A stretch of DNA of 5,186 nucleotides from JAKACU01 sp021821185 (GTDB lineage Bacteria > Bacillota > Bacilli > Alicyclobacillales > SLC66): positions 1 to 5,186 of the forward strand of contig DAHWJX010000008.1 of assembly GCA_027343965.1 (NCBI GenBank), written 5' to 3'. Made by a program: the position numbers and the translations under genes. Shown piece by piece: positions 1 to 4,735 of this stretch. Every line of letters starts with the position of its first letter. Within the stretch, counting starts at the first letter, position 1. The notes under the pieces are model-generated. The model worked only from the letters and a program-made list of their open reading frames with translations, was not told the DNA's origin and made no database searches.

Positions 1-62
1 CGACTCGAACGCGGGACACCCTGATTAAAAGTCAGGTGCTCTACCGACTGAGCTAATGGCTC
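1..62 (-). tRNA. tRNA-Lys (anticodon TTT), 3' end cut by window edge
   Basis: Read on the minus strand this gives a 5' acceptor strand GAGCCAT, a D arm beginning TAGCTCAG, an anticodon stem CCTGA/TCAGG with loop CTTTTAA (anticodon at 27-29), a short variable region and most of a T arm with TTCGAGT. The last part of the T arm, the acceptor 3' strand and CCA lie beyond position 1. It is the most distal visible member of the Trp-His-Gln-Lys cluster, 4 bp after tRNA-Gln, and the cluster may continue outside the window. Confidence 0.95.
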
Positions 63-66
63 ACAG

Positions 67-141
67 TGGCTGGGGAGGTAGGGATCGAACCTACGAATGA
101 CGGAGTCAAAGTCCGTTGCCTTACCACTTGGCTACTCCCCA
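67..141 (-). tRNA. tRNA-Gln (anticodon TTG)
   Basis: Complete minus-strand cloverleaf of 75 nt. The 7-bp acceptor is TGGGGAG/CTCCCCA with discriminator G, and the CCA end is encoded. The anticodon stem ACGGA/TCCGT holds loop CTTTGAC (anticodon complement at 107-109), and the T loop is TTCGATC. It lies 4-5 bp from both its neighbours, so it is processed from a common precursor with tRNA-His and tRNA-Lys. Confidence 0.97.
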
Positions 142-146
142 TTATA

Positions 147-223
147 TGGGGTGAGCGATGGGGTTTGAACCCACGAGTGCCGGAGCCACAATCCGGTGCG
201 TTAACCACTTCGCCACGCCCACC
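147..223 (-). tRNA. tRNA-His (anticodon GTG)
   Basis: Complete minus-strand cloverleaf. The acceptor GTGGGCG/CGCTCAC is preceded by a genome-encoded G at position -1 (base 223), which can pair with discriminator C73; this is the identity signature of bacterial tRNA-His. The anticodon stem CCGGA/TCCGG encloses TTGTGGC (anticodon complement at 187-189). CCA is encoded. Confidence 0.97.
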
Positions 224-250
224 ACAAAGTACTGCAAGTAAAATTGCCAC

Positions 251-326
251 TGGCAGGGGCGGCAGGATTCGAACCCACGACATGCGGTTTTGGAGACCGC
301 CGTTCTACCAGCTGAACTACGCCCCT
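251..326 (-). tRNA. tRNA-Trp (anticodon CCA)
   Basis: Complete 76-nt minus-strand cloverleaf. The acceptor is AGGGGCG/CGCCCCT with discriminator G and encoded CCA. The anticodon stem GCGGT/ACCGC holds loop CTCCAAA (anticodon complement at 291-293). It is the first gene of the cluster, about 29 nt downstream of the expected start of transcription. The CCA anticodon reads UGG, so this gene gives no hint of TGA being read as Trp. Confidence 0.97.
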
Positions 327-361
327 GTGTCAATTTGCCGTATCACGGATGACACTTCGAT

Positions 362-391
362 AGTATACCGGGTCTCGTGGGATAAAGTCAA
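362..391 (-). promoter_or_regulatory. Promoter of the Trp-His-Gln-Lys tRNA cluster
   Basis: On the minus strand a -35 box TTGACT (386-391) and a -10 box TATACT (362-367) are 18 bp apart, each one mismatch from the sigma-A consensus. Transcription should begin near 355, giving a leader of about 29 nt before tRNA-Trp. A GC-rich discriminator-like element was not obvious. Confidence 0.75.
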
Positions 392-504
392 GATAAACGC
401 CAGTATTTCCAGGTGGAAATAACACCCATCCATTTAACGAGGAAATTTCTACATTCCGTAATTAAATCGTAACCTGTCTACTTATCTTAGAGGCTTATTC
501 CTCA

Positions 505-534
505 TTGACCTGTTAGGCGCAAACTCACTATAAT
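505..534 (+). promoter_or_regulatory. Sigma-A-type promoter of the tagO-like gene
   Basis: A -35 box TTGACC (505-510) and a perfect -10 box TATAAT (529-534) are separated by 18 bp. The predicted transcription start is near 541. This leaves only about 7 nt before the ATG at 548 but about 43 nt before the TTG at 584, which helps to decide the start of the gene. The stretch 392-504 between the two divergent promoters shows nothing else recognisable. Confidence 0.75.
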
Positions 535-569
535 TGGAATTGTTCATATGGAGTCATGGAGTGTCTTTC

Positions 570-576
570 GGGGAGG
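570..576 (+). promoter_or_regulatory. Ribosome binding site that fixes the TTG start of tagO
   Basis: GGGGAGG lies 7 nt before an in-frame TTG at 584. Nothing comparable precedes the ATG at 548, which would also sit almost at the 5' end of the mRNA. An automatic call from the longer ORF would therefore be 12 residues too long. Confidence 0.75.
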
Positions 577-583
577 CCATACC

Positions 584-1561
584 TTGTTTGTCGATCTGAT
601 TACCGTCATCATTGCCTTTGTAATCGTATACGCTCTGGTACCCGCCATGAGGTGGATTGCTCTTCGTACTGGCTTTGTGGACATGCCAACGGAACGCAAA
701 GCACATAAGCATCCCCTTCCGATGCTTGGTGGTGCTGCTATGATCATTGGTTTTATCGTGGCCACTACCCTTGTCCGGCATAATGTAATGCATCCATCTA
801 TGAGCGCCGATAACACCTTTATTGGGTTACTCATCGGCGCCTTTCTTATGTTTGTGATTGGTATGGTAGACGACTTTGCAAAGACACGCAAAAAAGACTT
901 TCCGGCTTGGCCGAAATTTCTTGTTCAGATTGTCGCAGCGGCCATTCTCGTGTTAGCTGGTGCTGGTATTAAAGGCATAGAGGACCCTATTCACAATGAC
1001 TATTTCATCGCGTTTTCCCCATGGATTTCAGCGATATTGACGATTGTTTGGGTAGTTGGTATTGTGAATGTCTTCAATTTCCTCGATGGCCTGGATGGAT
1101 TAGCTGGTGGAATTGCCGCGATGTCGGCGTTGACATTGCTGGTTATCTCCACTATGAAAGGTGATACATCGTCTGCTATTTCGGCTGCTGCCTTGATCGG
1201 AGGATGTTTAGCCTTCTTGCGTTTTAACTTTTATCCTGCCCGCATTATTATGGGCGATGCTGGTTCTACCTTTATAGGCTATGTGCTTGCTGCCGTTTCT
1301 GTGATGGGAGCATTTAAATCAGCAACTGCGATTTCTATCTTTGTTCCAGTCTTGGCTCTTGGGGTTCCTATTTTTGATGCAATTTATGTGGTTATGCGCC
1401 GTGTCATTGAAGGTCGTCCTGTATATAAGGCGGACCGAACGCATGGGCATTATCGGTTGATGGCTTCTGGTTTGACGCAAGTGCAGACGGTCAGTGTTAT
1501 GTACCTCGTCGCCCTAGGATTTTCCGTCGTGGCAATCGCCATTGCTTTCATCAATCGATAA
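584..1561 (+). CDS. tagO: UDP-HexNAc:undecaprenyl-phosphate HexNAc-1-phosphate transferase, TagO/WecA type (MraY superfamily)
   Basis: An integral membrane enzyme that moves a HexNAc-1-phosphate, usually GlcNAc-1-P, from UDP to undecaprenyl phosphate. In Gram-positives this starts wall teichoic acid or another wall glycopolymer. The 325 residues are mostly hydrophobic segments broken by polar loops, as in the family. Counting from the TTG, one sees ERKAHKHPLPMLGG after the first membrane segment, the Mg/substrate pair D96-D97 in GMVDDF, N162-V-F-N-F-L-D168-G-L-D171 (the NxxNxxDGxDGLA motif), MGDAGS with D225, and DRTHGHYR with H287 and H289. The third His of the usual HxHH signature is Tyr290. 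Start: TTG at 584 has the Shine-Dalgarno GGGGAGG (570-576) 7 nt upstream. The in-frame ATG at 548 has none and would add 12 unconserved residues. The gene is single, with its own promoter and terminator. MraY is unlikely because of motif style and context; the exact sugar and acceptor polymer are inferred. Confidence 0.9.
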   Translation: MFVDLITVIIAFVIVYALVPAMRWIALRTGFVDMPTERKAHKHPLPMLGGAAMIIGFIVATTLVRHNVMHPSMSADNTFIGLLIGAFLMFVIGMVDDFAKTRKKDFPAWPKFLVQIVAAAILVLAGAGIKGIEDPIHNDYFIAFSPWISAILTIVWVVGIVNVFNFLDGLDGLAGGIAAMSALTLLVISTMKGDTSSAISAAALIGGCLAFLRFNFYPARIIMGDAGSTFIGYVLAAVSVMGAFKSATAISIFVPVLALGVPIFDAIYVVMRRVIEGRPVYKADRTHGHYRLMASGLTQVQTVSVMYLVALGFSVVAIAIAFINR

Positions 1562-1576
1562 GCAAAAAAATGACAA

Positions 1577-1623
1577 AACAACTCCCAATTGCCTGTTGCG
1601 GCAGGTAGTTGGGAGTTGTTGTT
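1577..1623. terminator. Bidirectional intrinsic terminator between tagO and tRNA-Tyr
   Basis: A perfect 12-bp stem (1577-1588 with 1609-1620) surrounds an inner CCTG/CAGG pairing (1592-1595 with 1602-1605). On the plus strand it ends in TTGTTGTT, a moderate U-tract for tagO. On the minus strand it is followed by TTTTGTCATTTTTTT (from the A-rich stretch 1564-1578), a better U-tract for the converging tRNA-Tyr transcript. It starts about 15 bp after the tagO stop and about 4 bp from the tRNA 3' end. Confidence 0.85.
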
Positions 1624-1626
1624 CCA

Positions 1627-1710
1627 TGGTGGAGGGGGTAGGATTCGAACCTACGAAGCTTTCGCAACGGATTTACAGTCCGCCCCATTTGGCCGCTTTG
1701 GTACCCCTCC
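1627..1710 (-). tRNA. tRNA-Tyr (anticodon GTA)
   Basis: An 84-nt minus-strand tRNA with acceptor GGAGGGG/CCCCTCC, discriminator A and encoded CCA. The anticodon loop CTGTAAA sits in a CGGA/TCCG stem (anticodon complement at 1674-1676). The long variable arm is the class II form expected of bacterial tRNA-Tyr. It stands apart from the other tRNA cluster, on the far side of the oppositely transcribed tagO. Confidence 0.96.
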
Positions 1711-1728
1711 GTAAAAATCATAAGTTGA

Positions 1729-1737
1729 AGTTTACCA
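1729..1737 (-). promoter_or_regulatory. Possible extended -10 promoter of tRNA-Tyr
   Basis: On the minus strand TGG-TAAACT has the TGn extension plus four of six -10 consensus bases. It would start transcription near 1722, about 12 nt before the tRNA. No convincing -35 box is present 16-18 bp upstream, so this is tentative. Confidence 0.25.
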
Positions 1738-1785
1738 CAATTTCATACAAAACACCATACGTCATCCTTGACAAGGAGTTTTTCA

Positions 1786-1956
1786 ATGTTTTTCCTTACG
1801 AGGCCATCATCTCTAATGTCCCGAGCCTATGCAGTACATGTCCTTAGAAAGCTTATGGTGTTTGCGAAGAAGGTGTACAAGAGATTTTCGATGGTAAGAA
1901 TCTCTGTCGTATTCTATAATTTTGAAGTACGTAAAATCATGATGAGGATGGGTTGA
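1786..1956 (+). CDS. Doubtful small basic protein (56 aa) upstream of the GH15 gene
   Basis: An ATG at 1786 has a good ribosome binding site, AAGGAG at 1773-1778, spaced 7 nt. It opens a 56-codon frame that runs to a TGA at 1954-1956, two bases before the ATG of the GH15 gene. The product would be strongly basic, with many Lys, Arg and Met, and a hydrophobic start (MFFLTRPSSLM). I recognise no family. In favour are the ribosome binding site and the tight junction with the next gene, which could allow translational coupling. Against it are odd composition, no visible promoter for it, and a likely -10 box for the GH15 gene inside its 3' part. It could be a leader peptide, a small protein, or chance. 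Confidence 0.25.
   Translation: MFFLTRPSSLMSRAYAVHVLRKLMVFAKKVYKRFSMVRISVVFYNFEVRKIMMRMG
1892..1920 (+). promoter_or_regulatory. Possible promoter of the GH15 gene
   Basis: A perfect TATAAT lies at 1915-1920. At 17 bp spacing the -35 position (1892-1897) reads TGGTAA, only three of six consensus bases. A start near 1927 would give a leader of about 32 nt to the ATG at 1959, with a GAGG at 1944-1947. Only the -10 box is strong, so an activator or another promoter may be needed. Confidence 0.4.
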
Positions 1957-1958
1957 TT

Positions 1959-3947
1959 ATGCCAAGAGATCTGCCAGTAGGTAACGGAAATTTGCTCATC
2001 AATCATGATCGTAACGGTTATCTGCGCTGCATTTACTACCCTTATGTTGGACAGGAAAACCACGCCCTTGACCATACATCACGGTTTGGCCTACGTGTCA
2101 ATGACGAATTCTTTTGGTTAGAGAATGAACAAGTGCACAAAAAACTGCACTACGTAAAAGATAGTCTGATTGCCGAATTAGTGCTTCATCACGAACGAAC
2201 CGGGCTCACAGTCACGATGCACGATGGCGTTGATCATCATGACAATGTATTTGTCCGAAGAGTTATGATCAACAATCGTTCAGCAAAACCGATGCATGTG
2301 CAATTGTTTTTTCATTTGGATATGAACCTCTATGGCAGTGAAATGGCCAATACGGTTCTTTATCATCCTGGATTACAAAGCTTATTATTCTACAAGGGTC
2401 ACCGTTATGTCTCGGTATCTTGCCAAAAAAGTGATCAATTAGGGTCATCTCCGAACGGATATGCCTGTGGACAAAAAGGCATTCATGGCCTAGAAGGAAC
2501 GTGGAGAGACGCGGAAGACGGTACTTTACAGGCTAATCCCATTGCCCAAGGCTCCGTAGATGGCGTTATGCAATTGGATCTCGACATACCGTCAGGAGAG
2601 CAACGAATTGGCCACTTCTGGGTCTGCTTTGCACAAAGCTTATCCGAAGTAGAGCAATTAGAATCTATCGTGCGAAAAACAGAACCCCAAGTCATGCTCA
2701 ATCGAACTCAGATCTACTGGAAACGTTGGTTGGTACGCGACAAGCACGATTTGAGTCTATTGCCTAAAGACCTTGCAGATGCCTATAAAATCAGTCTGCT
2801 TGTCGCCCGCTCGAACATGGATAATCGTGGAGCAATTATTGCAGCTAACGATTCTTCTATGTTAAAAAATGCTGAAGATACGTATTCATACATGTGGCCA
2901 AGAGATGGCGCACTCATTGCGTTTGCACTAGATCGAGCAGGATACCATGATAGCACGCAACCATTCTTTGCGTTTTGTAAAAAGGTCATCACGCCAGATG
3001 GCTACCTTATGCACAAATACAACCCAGACAGCTCTGTCGGGGCAAGTTGGCTGCCCTGGATCGACCAACATGGCGCGGCCCAACTCCCCATTCAAGAAGA
3101 TGAAGTTGCTCTTGTCGTCTATGCTTTATGGAATCACCATGAAGTAGCTGATACTCTTGACGAATCTTTTGATGATTATGAGAATTTTGTTCGCCCTGCA
3201 GCTGAATTTATGATGCGATTCCGTGACAAAAATGGATTACCGAACCCTTCTTATGACTTATGGGAAGAACGCTATGGCATATTTGGTTTTACAACCTCGG
3301 CTGTCTTTGCTGGGTTGCAAGCTGCAGCAAAGTTTGCGGCGTATCACGGTGAACCACTGCGAGCTCAACTTTATGAAGAAGGCGCGAAAACCATGCGTCA
3401 AAGCGTTAGCGAATTCTTCTACGATGTAAATGCAGGCCGTTTTGTGCGTGCACTCTATCTCTCTTCACAATCAGAAGAAGCCTTTTACGTACAAGATCAA
3501 GCGGCTGATGCGAGCCTCTATGCCTTGTTTGATTTCTCCCTATTCGATGCTCAAGACCCGCGCATCATACAAACGATGACTTATCTCCGTGAATCATTAT
3601 GGGTACACACGAACATCGGCGGTATGGCTCGTTATGAAGGGGATCAGTATTACCGAGACGTTAATGACGATAAAAACGTACCGGGAAATCCATGGTTTAT
3701 CTGCACCTTGTGGTACGCACAATGGCTCATTCAATGCGCAAAGTCGCCTAAAGATCTCAAAGAAGCAGAAGAACTGATCCGTTGGGCCGTTTCTCATGCG
3801 CTTCCTTCGGGGATTATGGCAGAGCAAATTCATCCTCTGACTGGAATGCCGCTCTCGGTGTCACCACTCACATGGTCGCATGCAACCTTGGTTAGGGTTC
3901 TACAAGACTATTTGACAGCATTACAGCACATACCTATGCCTAATTGA
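1959..3947 (+). CDS. Glycoside hydrolase family 15 protein (glucoamylase/trehalase-like)
   Basis: An inverting hydrolase of the GH15 family, which removes glucose from alpha-glucans such as maltodextrin or, in some bacterial and archaeal members, splits trehalose. From the ATG at 1959 it is 662 residues. Residues 1 to about 260 form the N-terminal beta-sandwich that opens with RDLPVGNGNLLIN and YYPYVGQENH. The (alpha/alpha)6 barrel follows from about 280, with SYMWPRDG (W313, R315, D316), WLPWIDQ from 364, PIQEDE (E380-D381-E382), and YDLWEERYG, where E436 matches the glucoamylase general acid. AEQ with E622 matches the catalytic base, followed by PLTWSHA. Both catalytic glutamates are present and the length is normal, so it should be active. 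There is no signal peptide, so it is probably cytosolic and works on internal glycogen, maltodextrin or trehalose. An upstream in-frame TTG at 1953 is 5 nt from the GAGG, but the ATG suits the family start better. Substrate cannot be told from sequence alone. Confidence 0.92.
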   Translation: MPRDLPVGNGNLLINHDRNGYLRCIYYPYVGQENHALDHTSRFGLRVNDEFFWLENEQVHKKLHYVKDSLIAELVLHHERTGLTVTMHDGVDHHDNVFVRRVMINNRSAKPMHVQLFFHLDMNLYGSEMANTVLYHPGLQSLLFYKGHRYVSVSCQKSDQLGSSPNGYACGQKGIHGLEGTWRDAEDGTLQANPIAQGSVDGVMQLDLDIPSGEQRIGHFWVCFAQSLSEVEQLESIVRKTEPQVMLNRTQIYWKRWLVRDKHDLSLLPKDLADAYKISLLVARSNMDNRGAIIAANDSSMLKNAEDTYSYMWPRDGALIAFALDRAGYHDSTQPFFAFCKKVITPDGYLMHKYNPDSSVGASWLPWIDQHGAAQLPIQEDEVALVVYALWNHHEVADTLDESFDDYENFVRPAAEFMMRFRDKNGLPNPSYDLWEERYGIFGFTTSAVFAGLQAAAKFAAYHGEPLRAQLYEEGAKTMRQSVSEFFYDVNAGRFVRALYLSSQSEEAFYVQDQAADASLYALFDFSLFDAQDPRIIQTMTYLRESLWVHTNIGGMARYEGDQYYRDVNDDKNVPGNPWFICTLWYAQWLIQCAKSPKDLKEAEELIRWAVSHALPSGIMAEQIHPLTGMPLSVSPLTWSHATLVRVLQDYLTALQHIPMPN

Positions 3948-4308
3948 CACCATCATCAATAACGATCGTGTACATTCCCTGATCCTTAGCAGCTTCATAC
4001 TTTTCAATGGGAATCATGAGCTCACTTTGAATGGGACCTGGTCGTACACTCATGAAATGATCATCAGCAGCTTCAAAAGCGCTTGGATCAGCTAAAATTT
4101 TATGAGCGAGGGACAATCCCCACCATAAGGAAGGATCTTGTATATTGTGCGCGGCAGCAAGATTCTTCACTTGGTAGACACTTTCATAAGGCATCAGCGA
4201 AAAGGCAATAACGGCATAAGGTTTTTTCTCCTGCTCAATTACGAATACTCGGCGATAGCCATGAGCTACATGACCTAACGGAAGCCAGCGAATCGTCAAT
4301 TCAGACAT
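3940..4308 (-). CDS. Hypothetical protein of unrecognised family, 122 aa
   Basis: I do not recognise the family. The gene looks real: AAGGAGA (4316-4322) stands 7 nt before the ATG at 4306-4308, and the frame is open for 122 codons to a TAG. The product is soluble-looking, with no signal peptide or membrane segment. It mixes beta-type stretches (RRVFVIEQEKKPYAVIAFSL in the first third, MYTIVIDDG at the C-terminus) with probable helices in the middle (NLAAAHN, WWGLSLAHKIL, SAFEAADDHF). It converges on the GH15 gene and the two 3' ends share 8 bp, with no terminator visible between them, so each transcript is likely antisense to the other. Upstream is a promoter candidate overlapped by a perfect inverted repeat, which suggests regulation by a DNA-binding protein. 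Confidence 0.75.
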   Translation of the reverse strand: MSELTIRWLPLGHVAHGYRRVFVIEQEKKPYAVIAFSLMPYESVYQVKNLAAAHNIQDPSLWWGLSLAHKILADPSAFEAADDHFMSVRPGPIQSELMIPIEKYEAAKDQGMYTIVIDDGVN

Positions 4309-4340
4309 AACAAATTCTCCTTTTTAAAAAGCTTACAACT

Positions 4341-4369
4341 ACTGTAAAGTAATTTGTACCCCGTGGCAG
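4341..4369 (-). promoter_or_regulatory. Candidate promoter of the 122-aa gene
   Basis: On the minus strand CTGCCA (4364-4369) and TACAGT (4341-4346) are 17 bp apart, each four of six consensus bases. Transcription would start near 4334, giving a leader of about 25 nt that keeps the ribosome binding site at 4316-4322. The -35 box lies inside one arm of the 4363-4388 inverted repeat. Confidence 0.4.
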
Positions 4370-4388
4370 TGATAAAAATCACTGCCAC
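4363..4388. repeat. Perfect 11-bp inverted repeat, probable operator
   Basis: GTGGCAGTGAT (4363-4373) and its exact complement ATCACTGCCAC (4378-4388) flank a 4-nt AAAA centre. Neither strand has a U-tract next to it, so it is a poor intrinsic terminator, and the adjacent minus-strand gene already has one at 4412-4457. It overlaps the -35 box proposed for the 122-aa gene, a common place for a repressor site. Alternatives are an RNA hairpin in a read-through transcript or a transcription barrier. Confidence 0.5.
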
Positions 4389-4411
4389 TACTGCGTAATG
4401 GTATCTATGTA

Positions 4412-4457
4412 CTTAAAATAAAGAACTCCAGTTTCGACTTAAGATTGAAACTGGAGT
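4412..4457 (-). terminator. Intrinsic terminator of the glutaredoxin-like gene
   Basis: A perfect 11-bp stem, ACTCCAGTTTC on the minus strand (4447-4457) with GAAACTGGAGT (4425-4435), has an 11-nt loop. On the minus strand it is followed by TCTTTATTTT. The stem starts inside the last codons of the glutaredoxin-like gene and spans its TAA. The tight fit to the end of that gene shows that its transcription unit is intact. Confidence 0.8.
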
Positions 4458-4684
4458 AATGCCTCAGTAAAATCACTTTGATCAAAGCCAATAACAACTT
4501 TATCACCAATAACCGTGACCGGTACTGTCATCATTTTCGTAAGAGCTTTCATCTCGCGGCGGTATGCTTTATTGGTCAAAATATTGCGTTCTTCAACAGA
4601 AATTCCTTTCGACGAAAGGAAGCGCTTTGCTAGCGCACACTTCGGTCACAGAGGCAAAACATACATAATAACCTTGCTATTCAC
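4439..4684 (-). CDS. Glutaredoxin-like thiol protein with in-frame TGA at the first active-site Cys: candidate selenoprotein or single-stop pseudogene
   Basis: A small thioredoxin-fold protein of the glutaredoxin/NrdH type, which reduces disulfides through a CxxC site. The frame runs from GTG at 4684, with GAGGAG spaced 7 nt upstream, to TAA at 4439: 81 codons, a usual length for the family. Visible features are the first beta strand KVIMYVLP, then codon 13 TGA (4646-4648), P14, K15 and C16, helix ALAKRFLSSKG, strand VEERNI, the cis-Pro motif TVPVTVIGD (residues 53-61), and VVIGFDQSDFTEALL. The TGA replaces exactly the nucleophilic Cys of CPxC, and the frame is unbroken after it, so the product would be a UPKC protein if Sec is inserted. 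TGA is followed by C and by two hairpins. Promoter, ribosome binding site and terminator are all present. The alternative is a Cys-to-stop mutation; the neighbouring tnpB remnant is decayed. No Sec machinery lies in the window to decide. Confidence 0.6.
4603..4636 (-). promoter_or_regulatory. Candidate bacterial SECIS region (two tandem hairpins) after the in-frame TGA
   Basis: Counting from the base after the TGA on the minus strand, hairpin 1 is GCGCT-AGCAA-AGCGC (nt 10-24) and hairpin 2 is TTCCTTTC-GTC-GAAAGGAA (nt 25-43). In hairpin 2 the apical loop begins 33 nt after TGA and starts with G-U. In hairpin 1 the loop begins at nt 15 with G second. Bacterial SECIS elements lie inside the coding region just after UGA, have a small apical loop about 16-37 nt away and carry a G at its start. 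Both hairpins come close, and hairpin 2 fits better. Confidence 0.35.
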
Positions 4685-4713
4685 AGCACATCTCCTCAAC
4701 TTTCTCTCGTAAC

Positions 4714-4719
4714 ATTATA
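4714..4719 (-). promoter_or_regulatory. -10 box of the glutaredoxin-like gene
   Basis: A perfect TATAAT on the minus strand sits 16 bp after the tnpB-remnant stop. It would start transcription near 4707, about 23 nt before the GTG and just upstream of the GAGGAG ribosome binding site (4692-4697). No good -35 box is found at 16-18 bp; the region there reads CTCTTA and similar, inside or at the end of the tnpB remnant. Confidence 0.5.
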
Positions 4720-4735
4720 CCCCTAATGGTACTTA

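Noticed and set aside
53..422. Open frames across the tRNA cluster on both strands, including ones with GEVGIEPT-like and GGRIRTHD-like peptides.
   Set aside because: They are antisense or sense translations of tRNA-Lys, Gln, His and Trp. These peptides are well-known artefacts of T-arm sequence, and no ribosome binding sites support them.
554..891. Minus-strand open frames inside tagO.
   Set aside because: They are shadows of a gene with complete family motifs on the plus strand, and they show no recognisable domain or start signal.
1542..1847. Plus-strand frame of 101 codons starting in the end of tagO.
   Set aside because: It runs through the terminator hairpin and the antisense of tRNA-Tyr (GVGFEPTK-type peptide) and has no ribosome binding site.
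4324..4351. TTTACA and TAAAAA on the minus strand as promoter boxes for the 122-aa gene.
   Set aside because: Transcription from it would start within or after the ribosome binding site and lose it.
4363..4388. The inverted repeat as an intrinsic terminator.
   Set aside because: Neither flank carries a U-tract, and the minus-strand gene upstream already has a proper terminator at 4412-4457.
4646..4648. Reading the glutaredoxin TGA as tryptophan through an alternative code.
   Set aside because: TGA terminates the GH15 gene in this window, tRNA-Trp has the ordinary CCA anticodon, and the position calls for Cys rather than Trp.
4515..4712. Plus-strand 65-codon frame opposite the glutaredoxin-like gene.
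   Set aside because: It has no ribosome binding site and no recognisable domain; the minus strand holds the glutaredoxin motifs and regulatory signals.
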